Shown: one piece after another, positions 1 to 6,365 of the stretch
Layout of the letters: each line of letters starts with the position of its first letter
Position numbering within the stretch: the stretch's first letter is position 1
Assembly: GCA_051745935.1 (NCBI GenBank)
Contig: JBNJEM010000244.1
Span: 1-10,542, forward strand
From: JBNJEM01 sp051745935
GTDB lineage: Bacteria > Planctomycetota > Planctomycetia > Pirellulales > Pirellulaceae
Length of the DNA: 10,542 nt
Reading direction: 5' to 3'
Made by a program: the position numbers and the translations under genes
Notes under the pieces: model-generated
The model's database searches: none
What the model was told of the DNA's origin: nothing
The model's input: the letters and a program-made list of their open reading frames with translations, nothing else

Positions 1-98
1 TCAGGCGGTTGGATTTTTCCGGGTGGAAAGCGGCCCGACGCAAGCCGTCCTCCCGTTGGTCGGACTCGCGGCGGAGAAAGTCATCCGCGACCGGTATA
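1..98 (+). repeat. Dispersed ~98-bp repeat, copy A
   Basis: First of five copies in the window. It starts TCAGGCGGTTGG and ends CGACCGGTATA. It belongs to the same sequence subtype as the copy at 9580-9678: both have GGTTGG/CGTTGG followed by ATTTTTCC, and GAGAAAGTC near the 3' end. The copies at 2353-2550 instead have GGTCGAATGTGTC and GACAAACTC. A possible hairpin GCGGA, 8-nt loop, TCCGC lies near the 3' end, and a weaker CGGGT/GCCCG pairing lies near the 5' end. The left boundary is at the window edge, so the upstream flank is not visible. The function is unknown. It could be a miniature mobile element, a REP-like element or a structured RNA. Confidence 0.9.
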
Positions 99-211
99 TG
101 TTAATGTCTGGCAAAGTGCGACCGAAATATCAAGCCGCGAGCATGGGACCCAACACGGGCCAGCCATTCGTGCCGGAAAGGCTGGACCCCGCGATTGCGG
201 CCACGTAGGGT

Positions 212-227
212 GGATTTCCAATCCGTC
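212..227. repeat. Small palindromic motif, copy 1
   Basis: GGATTTCCAATCCGTC forms a 4-bp stem (GGAT/ATCC) around TTCCA. A 16-nt near-identical copy (A to G at one position) lies at 2307-2322. The surrounding bases also partly match: GGG just upstream and CTG.AA just downstream. The two copies bracket the gene at 407-2290. This is a candidate second small repeat class, with two copies seen. The function is unknown. Confidence 0.45.
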
Positions 228-393
228 TCTGGAACGTCCTGTACGAACACGAAACAAATGGCATCTGGTGGCGCTCACGATTCGGGACGTCTAGCCGCGA
301 GGCCTAGCCCGGTTTCTGACGCCGTGAGGAACGGATAAGATAGTGCGTTCGCGGAAGAATTGGATGCAACGTGAAGCTTGAGAACGTAATGAG

Positions 394-399
394 AAAGGA
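394..399 (+). promoter_or_regulatory. Ribosome binding site choosing the start at 407
   Basis: AAAGGA lies 7 nt before the ATG at 407. The earlier in-frame candidates, GTG at 371 and ATG at 389, have no comparable purine-rich match. The ATG at 407 also puts a signal peptide right at the N-terminus. Together these favour 407 as the start. Confidence 0.55.
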
Positions 400-406
400 T
401 GGAAGC

Positions 407-2290
407 ATGGTGAGCATAAGACGATTGACCCTTTTCTGGTGCCTTCTGGTTTGGGCGGCGGCCTGTTCAGTCGGATCGATCCCGGCTGCCGAACCGCTTG
501 ATTTGCGCCAAGGCGTGCCGGACGATGTGTTTCTGGTCGTCCAAAAGAAGCATAATCCGGAGCGGGATTTTCAGAAGCCTTACTACGAAGGGGTTTGGGA
601 CACGGCCCTGGAGACGGGGGTTGCCGAACGGGCGCTGAAAATTGCCACGGCTCAAATGGGGGAAGACGGCCAAGCTCGGGTCAATCAGGTCATCGAGGAG
701 TTCCGCAAGGCGGCTGAGCCGATTGATGTCCGCGCGTTGTTCAATTGCGAGGAACTGATCTACGCTCAGCGCATGCTGCTATGGCAGCCGGAGGAGATGG
801 GGCCGTCACTGCCGACTTCCCAACATTTGGCGTTGGTTCGGACCACGCCGGACGTGGCGAGTTCGACGGCTGAAGGGATGAAAAACCTGTTTGCCCTGGC
901 CGAGAAGTACAGCGAGGGCGAGGTTCACGTAGAGGAGTCGGTGGAAGGTAACGCGTCGCTGGCGACGTTGGTGCTGCCACCGCAGTCCCCCATCCAGCCG
1001 ACGATTGCCCATACCGGCGGCGTGCTAATGCTCTGCAGCTCGAAAGACTTGTTGCTGCGAAGTCTTGGTATGATGACTGGTGGGGAAGGGGCGTCCAAAT
1101 TCGACGATCCGCGACTAAAAGCCGCGCTCGGTAATCTACCCGAGGTGGAAGACGGTCTGGTCTTCTACGATGGACGCTTGCAGTTTGACACGCTGAAGAA
1201 AATCGGGCCGGCCGTGGCCCGGATCGGACGCGGCGATCCGAATGTGGAGCGATTCGTGAAACTCTTCGGCATGGCCATGGAGGAAATCGCGGTATTCGAC
1301 CACGAAGTCACCGTGGAATATACCGAAGGCAACTTGAACCGCAGCGCCACTTACGGCCAATGGATTCCGGGGACCGAGGACGCCACGCTGCGGCAAATGC
1401 TTTCCAAGGGCGAGCCGTTCGAGAAATGGCAGAGCTGGGTGCCCGCTGGAGCGTTGTCCTATTCGCTGGGAACCGGTGTCAACCTACACGTGTTATACCA
1501 GCGCGTGATGGAAGTCTTGGAACGGGATATTCCCGAGACCGCCGATGCCTTGGCCAAATTCGAGCAGATGCAAGAAGAACTGGACGTGTATCTTGATCGT
1601 GATATTCTGCAGGCGTTCAGCGGTGAGTATGCCACGGTGGCGGTTGTGACCGAGAAGGAGAACCGTGAGTCCGTCACGGCATTGCGGTGCCACAAACCCG
1701 AGCGGATTAGAGAGTTGGTCCACCGCGGCGTCGAAGCCGCGCGGGGGACGAAGTGGCTGAAGCCGCAGCAGTTAAGGCTCGTGGAATCTCAAGATCTGGA
1801 GGGATTCGAGGAGGTTTCCGCCGCCATGCTCAACTTTTTTGGTCTCAGGCCCGTCATCGGGTTCCACGATGGGTGGATGTACTTGGGGCAGAGTACCGCG
1901 GCGGTGAAACAAGTCCTGGAAGCGAGAGCCGGCGACGCCGAGACGATCGATACCACCGAGGCATTCAAACGCTTGGCGTTGCCCGTCGAAGGGCCAGTGG
2001 ATTCAATGAAATACGCCAATACGGCCGAGAACCTGCGGGCCACGGCCGACGCACTGCGCAAAGGCGGCTTCGTGTTTCACATGGCGGTCACCATGGCCGG
2101 GATGGATACCACCGACCAGTCGCTCGAACCCGTCAAGAAAGTCCTGGCTCTCCTGCCAGACGTCGCCAGAATCATCGAGCAATTTGATTTCCTGGAAGCC
2201 AAGCTCACCGTCACCAAGAACGGCCCGGGCGCGGACAGCTATACCAAGGAATCCGTTACGGTGGTGCGCCCCGCTGAAGAAACCCCCTAG
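407..2290 (+). CDS. Large secreted protein of unknown function (DUF3352-like)
   Basis: The product is a 627-residue exported protein whose reaction or partner I cannot name. From the ATG at 407 the N-terminus is MVSIRR, then a hydrophobic stretch (about residues 7-25) and a Sec-type cleavage site near IPAAEP, so export across the cytoplasmic membrane is well supported. The nearby Cys is not in a proper lipobox. The rest is soluble, mixed alpha/beta in appearance, with no further membrane segment and no catalytic motif I recognise. A segment around residues 225-265 (DDPRLKAALGNLPEVEDGL, then VFYDGR) resembles planctomycete secreted proteins annotated with DUF3352. That match is from memory and tentative. 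The open frame extends back to GTG 371; 407 is chosen for its ribosome binding site and signal peptide. The gene is convergent with the glycan cluster and bracketed by both repeat types, so it is probably not part of the cluster. Confidence 0.85.
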   Translation: MVSIRRLTLFWCLLVWAAACSVGSIPAAEPLDLRQGVPDDVFLVVQKKHNPERDFQKPYYEGVWDTALETGVAERALKIATAQMGEDGQARVNQVIEEFRKAAEPIDVRALFNCEELIYAQRMLLWQPEEMGPSLPTSQHLALVRTTPDVASSTAEGMKNLFALAEKYSEGEVHVEESVEGNASLATLVLPPQSPIQPTIAHTGGVLMLCSSKDLLLRSLGMMTGGEGASKFDDPRLKAALGNLPEVEDGLVFYDGRLQFDTLKKIGPAVARIGRGDPNVERFVKLFGMAMEEIAVFDHEVTVEYTEGNLNRSATYGQWIPGTEDATLRQMLSKGEPFEKWQSWVPAGALSYSLGTGVNLHVLYQRVMEVLERDIPETADALAKFEQMQEELDVYLDRDILQAFSGEYATVAVVTEKENRESVTALRCHKPERIRELVHRGVEAARGTKWLKPQQLRLVESQDLEGFEEVSAAMLNFFGLRPVIGFHDGWMYLGQSTAAVKQVLEARAGDAETIDTTEAFKRLALPVEGPVDSMKYANTAENLRATADALRKGGFVFHMAVTMAGMDTTDQSLEPVKKVLALLPDVARIIEQFDFLEAKLTVTKNGPGADSYTKESVTVVRPAEETP

Positions 2291-2303
2291 TCGCGGCTTG
2301 CGG

Positions 2304-2322
2304 GACGGATTTCCAGTCCGTC
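2304..2322 (+). terminator. Hairpin 13 nt after the secreted-protein stop (motif copy 2)
   Basis: GACGGA at 2304-2309 pairs perfectly with TCCGTC at 2317-2322 around a 7-nt loop. It sits just after the TAG at 2288-2290, so it could end transcription or protect the 3' end. There is no T-run after it, so it is not a classical intrinsic terminator. It contains the second copy of the motif at 212-227, so it may instead be a small repeat. Confidence 0.3.
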
Positions 2323-2352
2323 GCTGAAATGCCGTGGCAGCCCATGTATATT

Positions 2353-2450
2353 TCAGGCGGTCGAATGTGTCGGGGTGGAAAGCTGCCCGACGCATGCCGT
2401 CCTCCCGTTGGTCGGACTCGCGGCGGACAAACTCATCCGCGATCGGTATA
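2353..2450 (+). repeat. Dispersed ~98-bp repeat, copy B (tandem)
   Basis: First unit of a head-to-tail pair. It starts TCAGGCGGTCG and ends GATCGGTATA. TATA lies 2 nt before the unit (2347-2350) and again at its end (2447-2450). Compared with copy C it has only three clear changes: G for C at about 2471, T for A in GCATGCC, and T for C in GATCGG. In this copy GTCGGG can pair with CCCGAC across an 11-nt loop, a stronger 5' hairpin than in the other copies. The 3' GCGGA/TCCGC hairpin is also present. Confidence 0.92.
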
Positions 2451-2452
2451 TT

Positions 2453-2550
2453 TCAGGCGGTCGAATGTGTCCGGGTGGAAAGCTGCCCGACGCAAGCCGT
2501 CCTCCCGTTGGTCGGACTCGCGGCGGACAAACTCATCCGCGACCGGTACA
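2453..2550 (+). repeat. Dispersed ~98-bp repeat, copy C (tandem)
   Basis: Second unit of the pair. It begins exactly 100 bp after copy B and is joined to it by TATATTTCAGG. The right boundary reads GACCGGTACA, one base off the usual TATA. The near-identity to B and the shared subtype (GGTCGAATGTGTC, GACAAACTC) point to a recent local duplication of one unit rather than two independent arrivals. Confidence 0.92.
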
Positions 2551-2804
2551 GTGCTTTGTCAAAGCTCGTTTTCAGGGTTGGATACGAGTTCGGCGGCGCC
2601 ACGTTGGCTGGGCCGATGAACGCAACGCGTGGCGATAGAGCGTGCCGGTCCCACCGGCCCCGTGCGCCGGTGGGGAAATACCGCCGCGGTGCTTTACAAC
2701 CACGGACCTCGCTATTGCAGTCTTACAGCGTAGGGTGATGAAGACTGCCACGGTCAGTGGCACTCTCATGTTTCCTCGTGGCAACGCACGATCTGTCGAT
2801 CGGA
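2551..2804. other. Gene-free stretch between convergent genes
   Basis: I find no credible gene in this 254-bp stretch. It holds three inverted repeats: a 9-bp perfect stem at 2650-2674 (listed separately), TGCCAC/GTGGCA around GGTCA at 2746-2762, and CGATC/GATCG around a 4-nt loop at 2789-2802, directly after the stop of the minus-strand GT2 gene. As the meeting point of converging transcripts it is a natural place for termination. None of the hairpins is followed by a T-run on either strand. Confidence 0.5.
2650..2674. terminator. Strong hairpin between convergent genes
   Basis: CCCACCGGC (2650-2658) and GCCGGTGGG (2666-2674) are perfect reverse complements around a 7-nt loop, giving nine GC-rich base pairs plus a possible T-G pair outside. 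Its place between a plus-strand and a minus-strand transcription unit suggests a bidirectional stop or 3'-end stabiliser. The absence of a following T-run keeps the call tentative. Confidence 0.4.
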
Positions 2805-3896
2805 TCATGCCGCGTCGCCACGGCGGCGGGAGGTTTCGCGGGATTGGGCGGGCATTTCTTTTGCCGGCGGCGAGGTGGAGGGGGCGAGTTTTTCATACTT
2901 CACCAACCCACAGGCTCTGGCAAACGGATCGGCCAACCGCCAGATTTGCATGACATTGCAGAGATAGAACCAGAACATCACCGTTCGCAAAGCGATGGGG
3001 TACCGCCAGCCCACCGAGGCAAGGAACTTGAGTGCCGCGCCAGCCTGCCGAAACGAACGGATCGAACCCTTTTCGAAATCGAAGAACCGGTAAGCGATCA
3101 AGCTGCGAACAAGGCATTTCATCTTACGGGGCTCGAGTCCTTTTTTCGCGCCCCATTCCACGAGTAGCTGTTTTTGCTGTCGCTGGTAATCGAGGTGCAT
3201 GTCTTGATAACGGTAAATCCGGTTTTCGCCATGCACTCTTCGTATCGCCACGGCTTGGTCAAGCCTGCCGGGATAGAGTCGCCCGACCGCGGCCATCTTC
3301 AGCCACATCGCGGAGTCTTGACACATGCGTAATTCGACATCGAACAGGCCGGTCTTTTGGAACAACGTTTTACGAACCGTGATACCATTTGTGTGAATGT
3401 GTCCTTTTCGCTGGCACGTGATCCCACGAAGTAGCTGATCCGGGGGGAGCTTGGCGCTGATGGTCGTCAGCGATTGATCCTCCCGGTTTTCCCGCCACCA
3501 TTGTTCCATTTCAAGGGTTTCATGAACGGTGCCCACGGCTTCGTAAACTCCCTCGGCATCGGGCTGTTCAGCCAAGACTTGCATCGCGGTGGAAAACCGT
3601 CCGGGAACGTAATAATCGTCCGCGTCGAGGAAGGCAATCAGCTCGTACCGGGCGGCTCGAATGCCCAAGTTCCTGGACGCCGCCGCCCCTTGATTTGCCC
3701 CACCGGGATGCCGCAGCAAACGAACCGTTTCATATCGATCTTCCAGTTGCCGGCAAACCTCCAGCGAATTGTCCGGTGACGCATCCTCGACGAGAATCAC
3801 CTCGCCCGTTTCCGGCTGCGCAAACGCCGACTTCACGGCTTCGGCCACGAAATCAGCGGCGTTGTAAACGGGAATAATGACGCTGACATGATTCAC
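2805..3896 (-). CDS. GT2 family glycosyltransferase (GT-A fold)
   Basis: This enzyme transfers a sugar from a nucleotide-sugar donor, probably onto a lipid-linked glycan at the inner face of the membrane. From the GTG at 3896 it is 363 residues. The N-terminus VSVIIPVYN (residues 4-12) is the typical opening of GT2 enzymes. EDASPDNS (37-44) is the nucleotide-binding part, DADD (91-94) the metal-binding DxD, and QD at 193-194 sits where the catalytic-base ED/QD is expected. There is no clear transmembrane segment, though FWFYLC near the C-terminus is locally hydrophobic. The reading frame stays open back to an ATG at 4007, but those 37 extra codons are almost entirely repeat copy D, and GT2 proteins normally begin a few residues before SVIIPVYN. 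A GGAGGA lies about 18 nt before the GTG, which is rather far. It is last in the minus-strand cluster. The acceptor is unknown. Confidence 0.9.
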   Translation of the reverse strand: MNHVSVIIPVYNAADFVAEAVKSAFAQPETGEVILVEDASPDNSLEVCRQLEDRYETVRLLRHPGGANQGAAASRNLGIRAARYELIAFLDADDYYVPGRFSTAMQVLAEQPDAEGVYEAVGTVHETLEMEQWWRENREDQSLTTISAKLPPDQLLRGITCQRKGHIHTNGITVRKTLFQKTGLFDVELRMCQDSAMWLKMAAVGRLYPGRLDQAVAIRRVHGENRIYRYQDMHLDYQRQQKQLLVEWGAKKGLEPRKMKCLVRSLIAYRFFDFEKGSIRSFRQAGAALKFLASVGWRYPIALRTVMFWFYLCNVMQIWRLADPFARACGLVKYEKLAPSTSPPAKEMPAQSRETSRRRGDAA

Positions 3897-3900
3897 GCCA

Positions 3901-3989
3901 CTGTCGGGTGGAATCCTCCGGCTGGAAACGTGTCCCGCGCGGTCCGGCCTTCCGTTGGTCGGACTCGCGGCGGAGTATTCGTTTGGCGA
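3901..3989 (+). repeat. Diverged repeat copy D over the GT2 5' region
   Basis: This stretch aligns to the repeat over its whole length. It shares GTGGAAT.C.TCCGG.TGGAAA at the left and a 24-nt identical core at 3952-3975 (beginning CCGTTGGTCGG and ending GCGGAG). The ends have decayed: there is no CCGGTATA, and the 3' GCGGA/TCCGC hairpin is lost. Its orientation matches the other copies, antisense to the GT2 gene. It lies between the radical SAM gene and the GT2 start, and it is open in the GT2 frame. Confidence 0.8.
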
Positions 3990-4083
3990 TAAGTTTCGTG
4001 CTGGCATGACGAGGATTCAGTTACGTTGAACGAAAGTTGTTTCAAATGATCTACTGTCAACCCAGGGCGGGTGGATCATACGG

Positions 4084-5034
4084 TCAGCGAACAAGTCTCT
4101 GTTTCAAAGCGGCCAGTTTATGGGTTTGAACTTGGTGCCACGAGGCACGGTTTTCAAACAGGATCAGATTGCGATTGGCGGGAACCGTGCACGTGCATTT
4201 GTGGGAAAGGCAGGGTCGCGCTCCGCCATAAAGCCGAAAGGTCCCGGTGAGTACGTTGCCAAGGCAATTGTATTGGCCGGGTTGCGTGAAGCAGCGGTAA
4301 GCATGTCCGTCCGGCTTGATAATAAAGAAGTCGTGCCCGGTGAGACACATCGTTCCATAGGAATCAAAATCGCGCAGCTTGTCGACGTTGTTTAAACCGT
4401 TGTGGGCAAGCGTTTCTTCAATCTTGGGGGAATACCCAACATACGAACCATCAATTTTGAGTCGTGCGAGTTCCATCGGAACGTCGGCGGCTGAGCACGT
4501 GTCCCAGGCTTCGGACAGGAGCTTGAAATTATCTTCCGTGACGACCGACGTTACCGTGATCTTATCGTGAGCCGCGGGATGGCGGTTCACGGCGATGACC
4601 TTCTTGATGAACCGGCCGACATCCACCTGTTCAAGGTGCAAACTAGCCGTGATGTATGAGAGACGCTCGCCGGTTGCATCGAGCAGTCTTTCCCATCTTT
4701 CGAGGGGGAACGAGAAATTGGTGGTGATCGCCACATCGTGGCCCATATCGGCGACTCGTTTCCAAACACGTTCGAACCGTGGATGGACCGTTTCCTCTCC
4801 GCCTGCAAATTTGACCAACCATGTAGACTCCTGCTGCTCCAAAAGCTCGAGCACGGCATCGATCACCGCGTCACTGGCGTGTCCCAAGCGATGTTTTCCT
4901 CTCTTTCCTTGGCTCTCGCAGCAGTACGAACACCGGTAGTTGCATCGGTCGGTCAGATGCCACTCGCAGCCGGGAATGGGGGCGGCGGGTGTATTCTTCG
5001 ATTCCGAAAGTGAACGATCCCTCAGTTGCTGCAT
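4084..5034 (-). CDS. Radical SAM protein with SPASM-like C-terminus
   Basis: This is a 316-residue cytoplasmic iron-sulfur enzyme that should cleave S-adenosylmethionine to start radical chemistry. The cluster-binding CxxxCxxC is C31, C35 and C38 (CNYRCSYC), with an extra C39. GGE at 78-80 is the usual SAM-contact motif. The C-terminal part has C230, then G243-x4-C248, which fits the CX9-15GX4C opening of SPASM domains, followed by C257, C275, C280 and C282. The later spacing is not canonical, so the auxiliary cluster may be unusual or single. The ATG at 5034 is chosen because GGGGAGG lies 7 nt upstream, although the frame stays open to 5163. It sits between GT4 and GT2 genes, so a role in modifying a sugar, carrier or peptide linked to the glycan is plausible. 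No precursor-peptide gene is visible. Substrate unknown. Confidence 0.9.
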   Translation of the reverse strand: MQQLRDRSLSESKNTPAAPIPGCEWHLTDRCNYRCSYCCESQGKRGKHRLGHASDAVIDAVLELLEQQESTWLVKFAGGEETVHPRFERVWKRVADMGHDVAITTNFSFPLERWERLLDATGERLSYITASLHLEQVDVGRFIKKVIAVNRHPAAHDKITVTSVVTEDNFKLLSEAWDTCSAADVPMELARLKIDGSYVGYSPKIEETLAHNGLNNVDKLRDFDSYGTMCLTGHDFFIIKPDGHAYRCFTQPGQYNCLGNVLTGTFRLYGGARPCLSHKCTCTVPANRNLILFENRASWHQVQTHKLAALKQRLVR

Positions 5035-5041
5035 GATACTA

Positions 5042-5048
5042 CCTCCCC
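5042..5048 (-). promoter_or_regulatory. Strong ribosome binding site of the radical SAM gene
   Basis: On the minus strand GGGGAGG precedes the ATG at 5034 by 7 nt. It is the clearest Shine-Dalgarno sequence in the window, and it rules against the longer open frame that reaches 5163 and overlaps the preceding gene. The 106-bp gap back to the GT4 stop shows that this gene relies on its own initiation rather than on coupling. Confidence 0.8.
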
Positions 5049-5140
5049 AAGAACGGCGTGAACTCCTGTTGTCTGTTTGCCGCTCCAGTCTTGTCGACGG
5101 CGTGGCCAGCGCTGAGAGCCGGTCATTTTCGCCGTGTGCT

Positions 5141-6355
5141 TCAACCAGCTTTCCTGAGTCCACGGAGATCGATGAGCGGCACGCGCCCGAGTGAAGCCTT
5201 CCGTATGACGTCGGTCAATTTCGAAATACTGACGTCCAAGGAATACTGGTCGACTGCTCGTGTCCGCGCCTTGGCCCCCAGACGAGCCGCGAGTTCCGGT
5301 GATTCGGCGATTCGGACCATTTGCCGCGCCATTGCCGGCCCATCTCCTTCCTCCACGAGCAGGCCTGTTTCTTCTTCCACCACGACGTCCTTGATGCCCG
5401 CGTGGCGGGTCGCGATCACGGGCAAGCCGCTCGCTTGCGCCTCCAGAATCGTGTTTGGCATTCCTTCGGAGTCGCCGTCCGCCGCTCGCTGGGAGTGCTG
5501 CACGAACGCCCGGGCCTGTTGCAGACTCTTTGAAATCCTCTCTGGCGGCCATACACCTGGAAAGTCAACTTTATCGGCGATCTCCAAGGCCCGCGCGATT
5601 TGACGGCAGGGGGCCAGCAGCGGTCCATCGCCGATCATGATTAAACGCGCCGCGGGCACTTCCTGGACGACTTTCGCGAACGCCACAAGGGTCAGGTAGG
5701 GCGCCTTTTTCTCCACGAATCGTCCCACGGCGACGAACACGGGGGGACTCTCGGCAACGGCAGCGGGCGTGAATGTCGCCGTGTCGACGCCGTACGGGAT
5801 GTACTCGACCTTCTCCTTCGGGGCGCCCAGCGCGATCAATTGTCGACGCATGTCGCGAGAAACAGCGACAATCGCCGCGGCGGAATCGAACATGCGCCGG
5901 TAGGCCGCGCGGTGAGCATCCAACAGTGTTTGGCGATACGCATCTTGCCCGTGAAAGTGCACGACCAACGGAATTCCAACCCGGTCGGTGGCTTGAACCA
6001 AGCTCGCCCCTGTATGCCCGTATTCCGCGAGCACCGCGCCGACCCGCCGTTTGCGCAAATAGCTTTCGACGCACCGCGAGTGGTACGTCTGGAAAAACCG
6101 ATCACTTCGAGCCGCGGGCCAGTGCCGCCACATCCGCATCAAGTGGGGCCAGCCGTATCGCGGAGACGTCAATCGGCGCCCCTGGTCATCCACGCGGGGG
6201 TGTGACCGTTCGTACAGACAAACGATTGGCATCGGAATATGCTTGATATGGTTCTCGATGAACGTCTCCGAATAGCGTTTCTCCAGGTGGGGACCGGCAA
6301 TGCAAAGTGGAAAGGTCACGCTGTTTGACTTCGCGGCAAGACGCTGATTGGACAT
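5141..6355 (-). CDS. GT4 family glycosyltransferase (GT-B fold)
   Basis: A retaining-type glycosyltransferase of 404 residues, likely adding one sugar during surface-polysaccharide assembly. The N-terminal half has SETFIENH (29-36), a feature of GT4 enzymes of the colanic acid/amylovoran type, and HFHGQD (133-138). The C-terminal donor-binding half has VGRFVEKKAP (210-219), IGDGPL, and EGMPNTILE with E297 and E305, a perfect E-x7-E motif, then SGLPVIAT. The ATG at 6355 is 10 nt after the stop of the upstream methyltransferase. The frame extends back to 6577, but that part overlaps the methyltransferase and encodes nothing recognisable. The ribosome binding site is weak, so coupling to the gene before it is likely. 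Donor and acceptor cannot be told from sequence alone. Confidence 0.92.
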   Translation of the reverse strand: MSNQRLAAKSNSVTFPLCIAGPHLEKRYSETFIENHIKHIPMPIVCLYERSHPRVDDQGRRLTSPRYGWPHLMRMWRHWPAARSDRFFQTYHSRCVESYLRKRRVGAVLAEYGHTGASLVQATDRVGIPLVVHFHGQDAYRQTLLDAHRAAYRRMFDSAAAIVAVSRDMRRQLIALGAPKEKVEYIPYGVDTATFTPAAVAESPPVFVAVGRFVEKKAPYLTLVAFAKVVQEVPAARLIMIGDGPLLAPCRQIARALEIADKVDFPGVWPPERISKSLQQARAFVQHSQRAADGDSEGMPNTILEAQASGLPVIATRHAGIKDVVVEEETGLLVEEGDGPAMARQMVRIAESPELAARLGAKARTRAVDQYSLDVSISKLTDVIRKASLGRVPLIDLRGLRKAG

Positions 6356-6365
6356 GATATTGGTA

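Larger units (their letters stand above)
99..406. other. Gene-free stretch upstream of the secreted-protein gene
   Basis: There is no convincing coding region here. The short open frames run out of the repeat or lack any recognisable protein character. The stretch holds a small palindromic motif at 212-227 (GGAT, loop TTCCA, ATCC, then GTC). That motif recurs with one base changed at 2307-2322, just after the downstream gene. The promoter of the gene starting at 407 must lie here. The best match I see is TAAGAT at 336-341, with only a poor -35 candidate at 313-318, so I do not call a promoter. Confidence 0.5.

Noticed and set aside
313..341. Sigma70-like promoter (TTCTGA, 17 nt, TAAGAT) upstream of the secreted-protein gene
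   Set aside because: The -35 matches only half the consensus. Such matches are common by chance.
407..500. Lipoprotein signal in the secreted protein
   Set aside because: The Cys in WAAAC lacks Leu, Val or Ile at position -3, and a Sec cleavage site follows at IPAAEP.
2353..2550. CRISPR-like or satellite array
   Set aside because: There are only two adjacent units, with no spacers between them. The remaining copies are kilobases apart and there are no cas genes.
2329..2738. Open frames running through repeat copies B and C (e.g. a peptide containing AVLPLVGLAADKLIRDRY)
   Set aside because: All three frames are largely open because the repeat is GC-rich and lacks stops. The peptides are repeated with the DNA, have no start signal and differ between copies without regard to frame.
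4084..5034. A RiPP (ribosomal peptide) system around the radical SAM gene
   Set aside because: No short precursor-like ORF, recognition domain, peptidase or transporter is found next to it. The neighbours are glycan enzymes.
5035..5163. N-terminal extension of the radical SAM protein to 5163
   Set aside because: The strong GGGGAGG site fits the ATG at 5034. The extra 43 residues are low in recognisable character and overlap the upstream gene's end.
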